This document shows positions 24,752 to 33,692 of a stretch of DNA of 64,000 nt, in pieces; position 1 is the first letter of the stretch; every line of letters starts with the position of its first letter. Origin of the DNA: Nitrogeniibacter sp050293885 (GTDB taxonomy: Bacteria > Pseudomonadota > Gammaproteobacteria > Burkholderiales > Rhodocyclaceae); assembly GCA_050293885.1 (NCBI GenBank), contig JBNKNO010000006.1:1-64000 (forward strand), given 5' to 3'. The translations under genes were made by a program, and so were the position numbers. The notes beneath the pieces were generated by a model. That model saw only the letters and a list, made by a program, of their open reading frames with translations, made no database searches and was not told the origin of the DNA.

Positions 24752-26782
24752 ATGTCGTCCGAGCGCAACGTCACCCCGCCCCAATTCAACCCCGTCACCG
24801 GCGCGATTCGCGCTTTGGCGATGGATGCCGTCCAGAAGGCCAAATCCGGCCATCCGGGCGCCCCGATGGGCATGGCGGAAATCGCCGAGGTGCTGTGGCG
24901 CCATCACCTGAAGCACAACCCGGCCAACCCCAAGTGGGCCGACCGCGATCGCTTCGTGCTCTCCAACGGGCATGGTTCGATGCTGATCTACGCCCTGCTG
25001 CATCTGACCGGCTATGAGCTGTCGATCGACGACCTGAAAAACTTCCGCCAGCTGCACAGCAAGACGCCGGGCCACCCGGAATACGGCTACGCGCCAGGCA
25101 TCGAGACCACCACCGGTCCGCTGGGCCAGGGCATCACCAACGCGGTGGGCATGGCCTTGGCGGAAAAAGTGCTCGCCGACGAGTTCAACCAGCCCGGTCA
25201 CGACATCGTCGATCACCGCACCTGGGTGTTCCTCGGTGATGGCTGCCTGATGGAAGGCATCTCTCACGAAGCCTGTTCGCTGGCCGGCACCTGGGGCCTG
25301 GGCAAGCTGGTCGCTTTCTACGACGACAACGACATCTCCATCGACGGTCATGTCGATGGCTGGTTCACCGACGACACGCCCAAGCGCTTCGAGGCCTACG
25401 GCTGGCAGGTGATCCGCGACGTGCAAGGCCACGATTCGGCCGCCATCCAGGCCGCCGTCGAGCAGGCCAAGGCCAACACCACACAACCGACCCTGATCTG
25501 CTGCAAGACCGTGATCGGTGCCGGCGCCCCCAACAAGCAGGGCAGCCACGATGTGCACGGCGCCCCGCTGGGCGACGCCGAGATCGCCGCGGCGCGCGAG
25601 TACATCGGCTGGCACCTCCCGCCGTTCGAGATTCCGGACGAGGTCTATGCCGTCTGGGATGCCCGCGAAGCCGGTGCCGCGGCCGAAGGCGAGTGGAACG
25701 AACGCCTCAAGGCCTACCGCGCCGCCCACCCCGAACTGGCCGCCGAGTTCGAGCGCCGCATGGGCGGCAAGCTGCCCAGCGACTGGACCGCCCATGTCGA
25801 TGCGGTGCTGACCCAGGTGACCGACAAGGGCGAGACCATCGCCACCCGCAAGGCCAGCCAGAACAGCATCGAAGCCTTTGCACCCAAGCTGCCCGAACTG
25901 CTCGGCGGCTCGGCCGATCTGGCCGGCTCCAACCTCACGTTGTGGTCCGGCGCCAAGGGCGTCACCCGCGAGGCCGGCGGCAACTACGTCTATTACGGCG
26001 TGCGCGAATTCGGCATGGCGGCCATCGCCAACGGCGCGTCGCTGCATGGCGGCCTGATTCCCTACACCGCCACCTTCCTGATGTTCAGCGAATATGCGCG
26101 CAACGCGCTGCGCATGGCCGCGCTCATGAAGCTGCGCCAGATCTTCGTGTTCACGCACGACTCCATCGGCCTCGGTGAAGACGGTCCGACGCACCAGCCA
26201 GTCGAACAGATGGCCACGCTGCGCCTGATCCCCAACATGGACGTATGGCGCCCCTGCGACACCACCGAAACGGCCATCGCCTGGGCGTGCGCCATCGAGC
26301 GTGCCGACGGTCCGTCGTCGCTGTGCTTCTCGCGTCAGAACCTCGCGTTCCAGCCGCGCACGGCAGCGCAGATATCGGGCATTCGCCGCGGCGGCTATGT
26401 GTTGTCCGAAGCCGGCAATGCGTCACAGGGCGCGGCGCCCCATGCGGTTATCATCGCGACCGGCTCGGAAGTGGCGCTGGCCATCGAGGCACAAGCCAAG
26501 CTGGCCGAACTGGGCACCTTCGTGCGCGTGGTCTCCATGCCCAGCACCAATGTTTTCGATCGCCAGGAAGCCGCCTACAAGGCTTCGATCCTGACCGCCG
26601 AAGTGCCGCGCGTGGCCATCGAGGCCGGTGTGACCGACGTGTGGCGCAAGTATGTAGGCCTCGAGGGCGCCGTCATCGGTGTCGACCGCTTCGGCGAGTC
26701 GGCCCCGGCGGGCCAACTGTTCAAGGAATTCGGCATCACCAGCGATGCCGTCGTCGATGCCGTGCGCACCCTGGTTGGTTGA
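24752..26782 (+). CDS. tkt: Transketolase
   Basis: A 676-aa protein. The N-terminal TPP domain has KSGHPGAPMGMAEIAEVLW, GPLGQGITNAVGMALAE and the thiamine motif GDGCLMEGISHEA (about 160). The pyrimidine-binding and C-terminal domains follow (FVFTHDSIGLGEDGPTHQPVEQ). Normal length for bacterial transketolase. Transfers two-carbon units in the pentose phosphate pathway and the Calvin cycle. Followed 49 nt downstream by gap, in an ordered string of central carbon genes, all on the plus strand. Confidence 0.97.
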   Translation: MSSERNVTPPQFNPVTGAIRALAMDAVQKAKSGHPGAPMGMAEIAEVLWRHHLKHNPANPKWADRDRFVLSNGHGSMLIYALLHLTGYELSIDDLKNFRQLHSKTPGHPEYGYAPGIETTTGPLGQGITNAVGMALAEKVLADEFNQPGHDIVDHRTWVFLGDGCLMEGISHEACSLAGTWGLGKLVAFYDDNDISIDGHVDGWFTDDTPKRFEAYGWQVIRDVQGHDSAAIQAAVEQAKANTTQPTLICCKTVIGAGAPNKQGSHDVHGAPLGDAEIAAAREYIGWHLPPFEIPDEVYAVWDAREAGAAAEGEWNERLKAYRAAHPELAAEFERRMGGKLPSDWTAHVDAVLTQVTDKGETIATRKASQNSIEAFAPKLPELLGGSADLAGSNLTLWSGAKGVTREAGGNYVYYGVREFGMAAIANGASLHGGLIPYTATFLMFSEYARNALRMAALMKLRQIFVFTHDSIGLGEDGPTHQPVEQMATLRLIPNMDVWRPCDTTETAIAWACAIERADGPSSLCFSRQNLAFQPRTAAQISGIRRGGYVLSEAGNASQGAAPHAVIIATGSEVALAIEAQAKLAELGTFVRVVSMPSTNVFDRQEAAYKASILTAEVPRVAIEAGVTDVWRKYVGLEGAVIGVDRFGESAPAGQLFKEFGITSDAVVDAVRTLVG

Positions 26783-26831
26783 GCGCCGGCACGACGCAGA
26801 CAGAATTTAAAACCTGAGAAGGAGCAATCCG

Positions 26832-27848
26832 ATGAGCATCAAAGTCGCTATCAACGGTTTCGGCCGAATCGGTCGCTGTACCCTGCGCGCCATCTACGAA
26901 CAGGGCCTGCAGAACGAGTTCGAAGTCGTTGCCATCAACGCCTCCGGTGATCTGGCCACCAACGCTCACCTGCTCAAGTACGACACCACCCACGGCCGTT
27001 TCACCACGTCGGTGGAAACCGAAGGCGAAAACTGCATCATCATCGACGGCAAGCCGATCCCCTTCTACTCCACCAAGGACCCGAAAGGCGTCAACTGGGG
27101 CGAACACGGCGTCGACGTGCTGCTCGAGTGCACCGGCGCCTACACCACCAAGGCCAAGGCCCAGCAACTGCTGGAAATGGGTGCCAAGCGCGTGCTGATT
27201 TCCGCCCCGGGCGGTGACGACGTCGATGCCACCATCGTCATGGGTGTGAACGAAGGCGTGCTGAACGGCGAGATGACGGTCGTCTCCAACGCCTCGTGCA
27301 CCACCAACTGCCTGGCACCGGTCGCCAAGGTGCTGTCCGAGAGCGTCGGCATCAAGCAAGGCCTGATGACCACCGTGCATGCCTACACCAACGACCAGGT
27401 GACCGTGGACGTGCGCCACAAGGACCTGCGTCGCGCCCGCGCCGCCGCTCAGAACATCATCCCGACCAAGACCGGTGCTGCCAAGGCTGTCGGCCTGGTG
27501 CTGCCACAGCTCAAGGGCAAGTTCGACGGCTTCGCGCTGCGCGTGCCGACGCTCAACGTGTCGCTGGTGGACCTCACCTTCACCGCTGAACGTGCGACCA
27601 CCAAGGAAGAGATCAACGCGCTGATGGCCGCCGCCGCCAATGGCCCGCTCAAGGGCATCATGGCCGTCAATGACGAGCCGCTGGTGTCGAGCGATTTCAA
27701 CCACACCACGGTCTCCTCCACTTTCGATGCCTCGCAAACGCGCGTCATCGACGGCACGCTGGTCAAGGTGCTGGCCTGGTACGACAACGAGTGGGGCTAC
27801 TCCTGCCGCATGCTGGACGCCGCCCGCGCCTTCGCGCAAGCGAAGTAA
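26832..27848 (+). CDS. gap: Glyceraldehyde-3-phosphate dehydrogenase, type I
   Basis: A 338-aa protein with the N-terminal Rossmann fold (INGFGRIGRCTLRAI), catalytic Cys156 in SNASCTTN and phosphate-site residues typical of phosphorylating GAPDH. GAGAAGGAG ribosome site upstream. At the end of the second beta strand the usual acidic residue after Asn (IND) is replaced by Ala37 (INA). The LP pair that secures NAD specificity reads V194-R195. These changes are those expected in enzymes that accept NADP(H). Serves glycolysis and/or the reductive step of the Calvin cycle. Ends at a strong terminator. Confidence 0.96.
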   Translation: MSIKVAINGFGRIGRCTLRAIYEQGLQNEFEVVAINASGDLATNAHLLKYDTTHGRFTTSVETEGENCIIIDGKPIPFYSTKDPKGVNWGEHGVDVLLECTGAYTTKAKAQQLLEMGAKRVLISAPGGDDVDATIVMGVNEGVLNGEMTVVSNASCTTNCLAPVAKVLSESVGIKQGLMTTVHAYTNDQVTVDVRHKDLRRARAAAQNIIPTKTGAAKAVGLVLPQLKGKFDGFALRVPTLNVSLVDLTFTAERATTKEEINALMAAAANGPLKGIMAVNDEPLVSSDFNHTTVSSTFDASQTRVIDGTLVKVLAWYDNEWGYSCRMLDAARAFAQAK

Positions 27849-27857
27849 CGCGAGCCA

Positions 27858-27885
27858 CGGGGGCGCCTTCGGGGCCCCCGTTTTT
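27858..27885 (+). terminator. Rho-independent terminator after gap
   Basis: Stem CGGGGGC (27858-27864) with GCCCCCG (27874-27880), extended inside by a CC/GG pair, followed by five T at 27881-27885. It separates gap from epd. Confidence 0.88.
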
Positions 27886-27908
27886 CGTTGACCTCACTGC
27901 ATTCATCC

Positions 27909-28937
27909 ATGCCCGTGCGCCTCGCCATCAACGGTTACGGCAGAATCGGCCGCTGCTTTCTGCGCGCGCTGTACGAATCGCCGCGCCGCAACGATTGGCA
28001 AGTGGTCGCCATCAACGAGCCGGCCGATCTGGCCAGCATCGAATACCTCACCCGCTTCGACTCCACCCACGGGCGCTTTCCCGGCGTGGTCGATGTCGCC
28101 GACGGTGCACTGCGCATCGACGGCCACCCCATCGCCATCACCCACGCCTCGCAGCCCGAAGAGGTGGACTGGGCCGCCACTGGCATCGATCTGCTGGTTG
28201 AATGCTCTGGCCGTTACAGCACGCGGGAGGCGCTGCAACGCTTCATCGACGCCGGCTGCCCGCGCGTGTTGCTGTCGCAACCGGGCCAGAGTGCCGAAGC
28301 CGTGGATGGCACGATTGTGTATGGCATCAACCACGACAGCCTGCGCGGTGACGAGCACATCGTCTCCAATGCCTCATGTACCACCAATGCCGTGGTGCCC
28401 GTGCTCTCGCTGCTCGACGAAGCCTTTGGCGTCGATCACGCCCTGCTCACCACGCTGCACTCGGTGATGAACGACCAGCCGCTCATCGACGGCTATCACC
28501 ACACCGACCTGCGCCGCACCCGCTCCGCCATGCAGTCGATCATTCCGGTATCGACCGGTCTGGCGCGTGGCGTCGAGCGTCTGCTGCCGCAACTGGCCGG
28601 GCGCGTACAGGCCAAGGCCATCCGCGTGCCGACGCTCAACGTCTCGGCGATCGAGCTCACGCTGACGCTCAAACAAGCGGTCACCGCCGAAGCGATCAAC
28701 CGCCTCATGGCGAACGCCGCGCACGGCCACTTCGCCAATCTGCTGGCCTACACCGAACAGGCGCATGCCTCGGTCGATTTCAATCACGACCCCCATTCGG
28801 CCGTCATCGACGGCGGGCAAACCCTCGTCAGCGGCGACAAACTCGCCACGCTGCTGCTGTGGTTCGACAACGAATGGGGCTTCGCCTGCCGCATGGCCGA
28901 TGTGCTCTCGCACTGGCAGCCACGCTGGGCGGGCTGA
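27909..28937 (+). CDS. epd: Erythrose-4-phosphate dehydrogenase (GAPDH paralogue)
   Basis: A 342-aa GAPDH-family protein with INGYGRIGRCFLRALYE, the nucleotide strand reading INEPADL (Glu instead of Asp), SNASCTTN for the catalytic Cys, and MNDQ-type sequence after THSVMNDQ. The E-P pair and HSVMNDQPLIDGYHH element agree with Epd rather than GapA. Epd makes 4-phosphoerythronate for pyridoxal-5-phosphate synthesis by the DXP-independent route; pdxA lies at 62.3 kb in the same window. A TTG at 27888 would add seven residues, less likely. Placed between gap and pgk as in E. coli-type epd-pgk-fba order. Confidence 0.88.
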   Translation: MPVRLAINGYGRIGRCFLRALYESPRRNDWQVVAINEPADLASIEYLTRFDSTHGRFPGVVDVADGALRIDGHPIAITHASQPEEVDWAATGIDLLVECSGRYSTREALQRFIDAGCPRVLLSQPGQSAEAVDGTIVYGINHDSLRGDEHIVSNASCTTNAVVPVLSLLDEAFGVDHALLTTLHSVMNDQPLIDGYHHTDLRRTRSAMQSIIPVSTGLARGVERLLPQLAGRVQAKAIRVPTLNVSAIELTLTLKQAVTAEAINRLMANAAHGHFANLLAYTEQAHASVDFNHDPHSAVIDGGQTLVSGDKLATLLLWFDNEWGFACRMADVLSHWQPRWAG

Positions 28938-28982
28938 CGACAGAATCCATCGCAAACCTCACGAAATCAGGAGACTCTTTCC

Positions 28983-30167
28983 ATGAAAGTCAAAAAGCTG
29001 CAGGACCTCGACGTCGCCGGCAAGCGCGTCTTCATTCGCGCTGACCTCAACGTGCCGCAAGACGAAGCCGGCAACATTACCGAAGACACCCGTATCCGCG
29101 CCTCGATCCCGTCCATCGAATACTGCCTCGAACACGGCGCCGCGGTCATGGTCACTTCGCACCTCGGCCGACCGACCGAAGGCACCGTCGGCCCCGACGA
29201 CACCCTCGCCCCGGTCGCCGTGCGCCTTGGCCAACTGCTCGGCAAGCCGGTCAAACTGATCACCGACTGGGTCGATGGCGGCGTCGATGTCGAGCCCGGC
29301 CACGTGGTGCTGCTGGAAAACTGCCGCTGCAACACGGGGGAGAAGAAAGACGACGAGACGCTGTCGAAGAAGATGGCCGCGCTGTGCGACATTTATGTGA
29401 ATGACGCCTTCGGCACCGCCCACCGCGCCCAGGCGACCACCCACGGCATCGCCCGCTTCGCCCCGGTGGCCTGCGCCGGCATGCTCATGGGCGCCGAGAT
29501 CGACGCCCTCTCCAAGGCACTGTACGAACCCGCCCGCCCGCTGGTGGCCATCGTCGGTGGCGCCAAGGTGTCGACCAAACTCACCATCCTCAAGACCCTG
29601 GCCGAAAAAGTGGACCAGCTCATCGTCGGCGGCGGCATCGCCAACACCTTCCTGCTGGCGGCCGGACATCCCATCGGCGAGTCACTCGCCGAGCCGGAGA
29701 TGGTCAACGAGGCCCGTGAAGTCATGGAGATCATGAAAGCGCGCGGCGCCGAAGTACCCCTGCCGACCGACGTCGTGGTGGCCGACGAGGTGTCGTCGCT
29801 GGCGCGCGCCAACCGCATCTGCGTCGACGATGTTGGCGAGCACGACCGCATCCTCGACGTCGGCCCGAAAAGCTCCGCCAAGCTGGCTGACATCATCGCC
29901 CATGCCGGCACCATCGTCTGGAACGGCCCGGTCGGCGTGTTCGAATATGCGCAGTTCTCCGGCGGCACCAAGATGATGGCCTCGGCCATCGCCCACTCGG
30001 AAGCGTTCTGCATCGCCGGGGGCGGCGACACCCTGGCCGCCATCGCCAAGTTCGACATCGCACCGGATGTCGGCTACATCTCGACCGGCGGTGGCGCCTT
30101 CCTCGAGTTTCTCGAAGGCAAGACGCTGCCGGCCATCGCGGCACTGGAAGCACGCTTCGACGGCTGA
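28983..30167 (+). CDS. pgk: Phosphoglycerate kinase
   Basis: A 394-aa two-domain kinase. The N-terminal domain has FIRADLNVPQDEAGNITEDTRIRASIPSI and the basic patch TSHLGRPTEG that binds 3-phosphoglycerate. The C-terminal domain contains VGGAKVSTKL and WNGPVGVFEYAQFSGGT, plus the Gly-rich GGGDTLAAIA nucleotide site. Strong AGGAG ribosome site. Makes or uses 1,3-bisphosphoglycerate in glycolysis and in the Calvin cycle. It is 46 nt downstream of epd. In the sister arrangement pyk would follow, but here the Hyf-like segment intervenes. Confidence 0.97.
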   Translation: MKVKKLQDLDVAGKRVFIRADLNVPQDEAGNITEDTRIRASIPSIEYCLEHGAAVMVTSHLGRPTEGTVGPDDTLAPVAVRLGQLLGKPVKLITDWVDGGVDVEPGHVVLLENCRCNTGEKKDDETLSKKMAALCDIYVNDAFGTAHRAQATTHGIARFAPVACAGMLMGAEIDALSKALYEPARPLVAIVGGAKVSTKLTILKTLAEKVDQLIVGGGIANTFLLAAGHPIGESLAEPEMVNEAREVMEIMKARGAEVPLPTDVVVADEVSSLARANRICVDDVGEHDRILDVGPKSSAKLADIIAHAGTIVWNGPVGVFEYAQFSGGTKMMASAIAHSEAFCIAGGGDTLAAIAKFDIAPDVGYISTGGGAFLEFLEGKTLPAIAALEARFDG

Positions 30168-30247
30168 GAAAACGCTGGCGCCGCTCAGGAGAAGGCGGCG
30201 CAGCGAAGAATGCCCCGCGGCAGCGGGGCATCGGATCGATTCCATGG

Positions 30248-30271
30248 ACGGCGGCCTGCGGGCCGCCGTTT
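30248..30271 (+). terminator. Probable terminator after pgk
   Basis: Perfect stem ACGGCGGCC (30248-30256) with GGCCGCCGT (30261-30269), 4-nt loop, followed by only three T. A second smaller hairpin (30213-30228, GCCCCGC/GCGGGGC) lies upstream. Probably ends the pgk transcript. Confidence 0.55.
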
Positions 30272-30335
30272 GCATTCACCGGCGCGCCGAGTTCAAGACC
30301 CGGCACGACATGTCGGGGGGCCGGCGACGATCAGT

Positions 30336-30527
30336 CTATTCGCGCGTCGGCGCCTTCAACCACTCCGGCAGTTCACGATCGCCGGCATTTTCCTGAATAT
30401 ACTGACGGATCAGTCGGCGGACGACCTGCGAAGAGGTGAGGTCCTGGGCTGCGCAGATCTCTTCGAAGATCTTCTTCTTGACCGGATCGATCAGCAGCGT
30501 CAGGCGGGCCGTGCGGTGTTCGGTCAT
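30336..30527 (-). CDS. Ribbon-helix-helix (CopG-like) DNA-binding protein
   Basis: A 63-aa basic protein. A predicted beta strand (ARLTLLIDP) is followed by helix A (VKKKIFEEICAAQD), a turn (LTSSQ) and helix B (VVRRLIRQYIQEN), the ribbon-helix-helix fold of CopG/MetJ/Arc-type repressors. No partner toxin is seen next to it. Divergent from hyfB, with three direct repeats just upstream of its own start (30544-30574) that could be its operator. It may therefore repress itself and perhaps the divergent hyf-type operon. Target unproven. Confidence 0.72.
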   Translation of the reverse strand: MTEHRTARLTLLIDPVKKKIFEEICAAQDLTSSQVVRRLIRQYIQENAGDRELPEWLKAPTRE

Positions 30528-30543
30528 CGACGCACTCCGGGTT

Positions 30544-30574
30544 TGATTAACATCTGATTAACATTGATTACGCA
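30544..30574. repeat. Three direct repeats (operator-like iterons) upstream of the RHH gene
   Basis: TGATTAACAT at 30544-30553 and again at 30555-30564, then TGATTACGCAT at 30565-30574. Spacing is 11 and 10 bp, close to one helical turn, which fits cooperative binding of ribbon-helix-helix dimers. It lies in the AT-rich divergent spacer between the RHH gene and hyfB. Confidence 0.55.
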
Positions 30575-30719
30575 TCGGGTTATACCTTAATGTACACGTA
30601 ATTGGAATTCAGAGTGAGTCCTTCATCGTGTCCCCATGTCTTTCGCGTGTCGTTGACTTCCCTGTCGGGCGACCCACGCGCCGTGGGTACGTCAGCACAT
30701 CGATGAGCGACAAGAAACC

Positions 30720-32729
30720 ATGAGCGACCTGCTTGCCATCGACGGCATTCTGCTGGTGGTCATTGCCTGGATCGCGATCGGCGTCGCCGGCCTCGCGGCC
30801 CCGCGCAACATCACCTACGTCGCGCGTGGCCTGTTTCCGCTCGGCGCCGTGCTGTGCCTGACGCTTGCGCTGTTGGCGGGCGCGGCGCTGTTCGACGCCC
30901 CGCAGACGGCGGTCCTGCGTATCGGCTTGCCCACCCTGCCCTTCCACGTACGCCTCGATGGTCTGTCCGCCTTCTTCCTCATGCTGATCGGTCTGGCCAG
31001 CGCCGGCATTTCGATCTTCGCCGCCGGCTATTTCCGTGAAGGCAAAGGCACGCCGCCGGGCCTGATGTGCCTGGAGTACCACCTGTTTCTGGCCAGCATG
31101 GCAATGGTGGTACTGGCCGACGACGCCTACGCCTTCATGGTGATGTGGGAGACCATGGCGCTGTCCTCGTTCTTCCTGGTGATCTCCAACCACCGCGTCG
31201 CCGCCATCCGCCAGGCCGGCTTTCTCTACCTGCTGGTCGCCCACGTCGGCGCGCTGGCGATTCTGCTGTGTTTCGCTGCCCTGCAGGCCAACACCGGCGA
31301 CTACACCTTCGCCAACATGCGCGCTCAGGAACTGAGCCCGCTGTGGGCCTCGGTAGCCTTCGGGCTGGCGGTGTTCGGCTTCGGTGCCAAGGCCGGCGTG
31401 CTGCCCTTGCACGTATGGCTGCCCGAGGCCCACCCCGCCGCGCCCTCGCCGGTGTCGGCGCTGATGAGCGGCGTGATGCTCAAGACCGCCATCTACGGCC
31501 TGCTGCGCGTGTGCTTCGATCTGGCCGGCATGCAGATCTGGTGGTGGGGCGTGGTGCTGCTGGCACTGGGGCTGGCTACCGCCTTGTTCGGCGTGGTGTT
31601 CAGCGCCGTGCAAAGCGACATGAAGCGCCTGCTCGCCTATTCCTCGATCGAAAACATCGGCCTGCTGCTGGTGGGCATCGGCCTGGGCGTACTGTTCAAG
31701 GCCTACGGCATGACCGATCTGTCGGCACTGGCGCTCACCGCGGTGCTCTACCACGCGCTTGGCCACGCCTTCTTCAAGAGTCTGCTGTTTCTCGGCACCG
31801 GCTCGGTGCTGCACGCCACCGGCGAGCGCAGCCTGGGCAAGCTCGGCGGCCTGCTGCGGCGCATGCCCTGGGTGGGCTGGCTGGTGCTGGTCGGCGTGCT
31901 CGCCAGTTCCGGCCTGCCGCCGCTGGGTGGTTTCGTGGCCGAGTGGCTGCTGCTGCAAAGCTTCCTGTTCACCACCGGGCTGCCGGATTCCTTTCTCAAC
32001 ATGCTGGTGCCGGTGGTGGCGGCGGCGATCGCCCTGATCGCCGCGCTGGCCGGCTACACCATGGTCAAGTTCTACGGCATCGTCTTTCTCGGCCAGCCGC
32101 GCGAAGCAAAGCTGGCCGAAGCAAAACCCGCCTCGCCGCTCGAGCGCCTCGGTCTGCTGTGGCTGGCCACCGGCTGCGTGCTGCTCGGCCTGCTGCCGGT
32201 GGCGGTGATCGTCGCCATCGACCGCGTCACCCACACCCTGATCGGCGCCGGCATCGCCGACGCCGTGCGCCAGCACGGCTGGCTGCTGCTGGCGCCCACC
32301 GGCGTCGAGCGCGCCAGCTACGCGCCGCTAGCCTTCCTGTCGATGCTGATCGCCTGCGTGTTTCTCGCCTGGTGGCTGGTGCGCAAGCTCTATCACGGCC
32401 GCATGCGCCTTGCGGCGCCCTGGGATTGCGGCTTCCGCTGGCAGACGGCACGCATGCAGGACACCGCCGAAGGTTTCGGCCAGCCGATCCGCGAGATCTT
32501 CGAACCGATGTTCCGCATGACCCGCCGCGTGCCCTCGCCCGACGATGCGCAGCCGGCTTACAAGGTCATCGTGGAAGACCATTTCTGGCACTGGCTGTAC
32601 CTGCCGGTGGCGCGCGTCACCGGTACGGTCGCGGCATTTGTCGGCCGCTTGCAGCACGGACGCATCGCGATCTACCTGCTGTACAGCTTCATCACCCTCA
32701 TCGTGCTGCTGCTGGTGGTGATGAAATGA
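30720..32729 (+). CDS. hyfB: Hydrogenase-4-type subunit HyfB (proton-pumping, NuoL/M/N-like)
   Basis: A 669-aa polytopic membrane protein of the proton_antipo_M family, with about 16 helices. The core motif FGFGAKAGVLPLHVWLPEAHPAAPSPVSALMSGVMLKTAIYGLLR holds the conserved Lys/Glu/His of the antiporter-like proton channel. It resembles HyfB/HycC, larger than NuoM. A 6-codon ORF (30703-30723, MSDKKP) overlaps its start. The stop overlaps hyfC as ATGA. In related complexes this subunit translocates protons or sodium ions. First gene of a tightly packed six-gene operon. Confidence 0.9.
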   Translation: MSDLLAIDGILLVVIAWIAIGVAGLAAPRNITYVARGLFPLGAVLCLTLALLAGAALFDAPQTAVLRIGLPTLPFHVRLDGLSAFFLMLIGLASAGISIFAAGYFREGKGTPPGLMCLEYHLFLASMAMVVLADDAYAFMVMWETMALSSFFLVISNHRVAAIRQAGFLYLLVAHVGALAILLCFAALQANTGDYTFANMRAQELSPLWASVAFGLAVFGFGAKAGVLPLHVWLPEAHPAAPSPVSALMSGVMLKTAIYGLLRVCFDLAGMQIWWWGVVLLALGLATALFGVVFSAVQSDMKRLLAYSSIENIGLLLVGIGLGVLFKAYGMTDLSALALTAVLYHALGHAFFKSLLFLGTGSVLHATGERSLGKLGGLLRRMPWVGWLVLVGVLASSGLPPLGGFVAEWLLLQSFLFTTGLPDSFLNMLVPVVAAAIALIAALAGYTMVKFYGIVFLGQPREAKLAEAKPASPLERLGLLWLATGCVLLGLLPVAVIVAIDRVTHTLIGAGIADAVRQHGWLLLAPTGVERASYAPLAFLSMLIACVFLAWWLVRKLYHGRMRLAAPWDCGFRWQTARMQDTAEGFGQPIREIFEPMFRMTRRVPSPDDAQPAYKVIVEDHFWHWLYLPVARVTGTVAAFVGRLQHGRIAIYLLYSFITLIVLLLVVMK

Positions 32730-33691
32730 CCGCGCTCTCCGGGATCACGCTCTCCGGCCTGTTCGCCCAGCTGCTCGAACTGGTGCTCGCGCTGCTGTTC
32801 GCCCCGCTGCTGATGGGCTGGGTCAACCAGTGGCGCGCCTGGCTGCAGAATCGCCGGGGCCCCGGCCTGCTGCAACCCTATCGGGTGCTGCACAAGCTGT
32901 TCCACAAGGAGGTGGTGGTCGCCGAAAGCGCCTCGCCGCTGTTTCGTACCGCGCCCTACGTGCTGTTCGGCGCCATGGCGCTGGTCACCGCTATCGTGCC
33001 GACGCTGTCCACCGATCTGCCGCTCTCGCCCGCCGCCGACGCCATCGCGCTGGTCGGCCTGTTCGCGCTGGCACGAGTGTTCATCTCGCTGGCAGCGATG
33101 GATATCGGTACCGCCTTCGGTAGCCTGGGCGCGCGACGCGAGATGATGATCGGCTTCCTCGCCGAGCCGGCACTGCTGATGGTGCTGTTCTCCGCCTCGC
33201 TGATCTCGCAGTCGACCTCGCTGGCGACCATCGTGCAGCACATCGCCGAGCGGCCTTTCGCGATCTACCCGAGCCTGGCCATTGCCGGCGTGGCCTTCAC
33301 CTTCGTGTCGCTGGCCGAGAACGCGCGCATCCCGGTCGACAACCCGGCCACCCACCTCGAACTGACGATGATCCATGAGGCGCTCATCCTCGAATACTCG
33401 GGCCGCCATCTGGCGCTCATCGAATGGGCCGCCGCGCTCAAGCTCTATGCCTACTCGTGCATCGGCCTGGCGCTGTTCTTTCCGTGGGGCGTGGCCGCCG
33501 GCGGGCGCAGTGTGGATCTGCTGTTCGCGATACCGGCGCTGGTCGCCAAGCTGGCGGTCGGCGGCGTGGCACTGGCGCTGATCGAGACCATCAACGCCAA
33601 GATGCGCCTGTTCCGCGTCCCCGAGTTTCTCGCCACCGCCTTCCTGCTGGCGGTGATCGCGTTGCTCACGCACGTGCTGTTGGGAGGCTAG
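32726..33691 (+). CDS. hyfC: Hydrogenase-4-type subunit HyfC (NuoH-like)
   Basis: A 321-aa membrane protein, about eight helices. Family features are RRGPGLLQPYRVLHKLFHKE at residues 43-62, and PVDNPATHLELTMIHEALILEYSGRH, the conserved HycD/NuoH acidic loops. Starts at ATG 32726, overlapping the hyfB stop by 4 nt. It anchors the peripheral arm to the membrane in Hyf/Hyc complexes and forms the quinone/proton path equivalent in complex I. Next gene starts 1 nt after its stop. Confidence 0.92.
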   Translation: MTALSGITLSGLFAQLLELVLALLFAPLLMGWVNQWRAWLQNRRGPGLLQPYRVLHKLFHKEVVVAESASPLFRTAPYVLFGAMALVTAIVPTLSTDLPLSPAADAIALVGLFALARVFISLAAMDIGTAFGSLGARREMMIGFLAEPALLMVLFSASLISQSTSLATIVQHIAERPFAIYPSLAIAGVAFTFVSLAENARIPVDNPATHLELTMIHEALILEYSGRHLALIEWAAALKLYAYSCIGLALFFPWGVAAGGRSVDLLFAIPALVAKLAVGGVALALIETINAKMRLFRVPEFLATAFLLAVIALLTHVLLGG

Positions 33692-33692
33692 C

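Noticed and set aside
30720..32729. DabB-type subunit of a two-gene inorganic-carbon transporter
   Set aside because: No DabA (DUF2309) gene is adjacent; the gene sits in a complete hyfBCEFGI set.
31067..33691. An 874-codon frame overlapping hyfB and hyfC on the same strand
   Set aside because: Its first two-thirds are a shadow of hyfB in a GC-rich frame with Arg/Ala-rich composition; the real hyfC starts at 32726.
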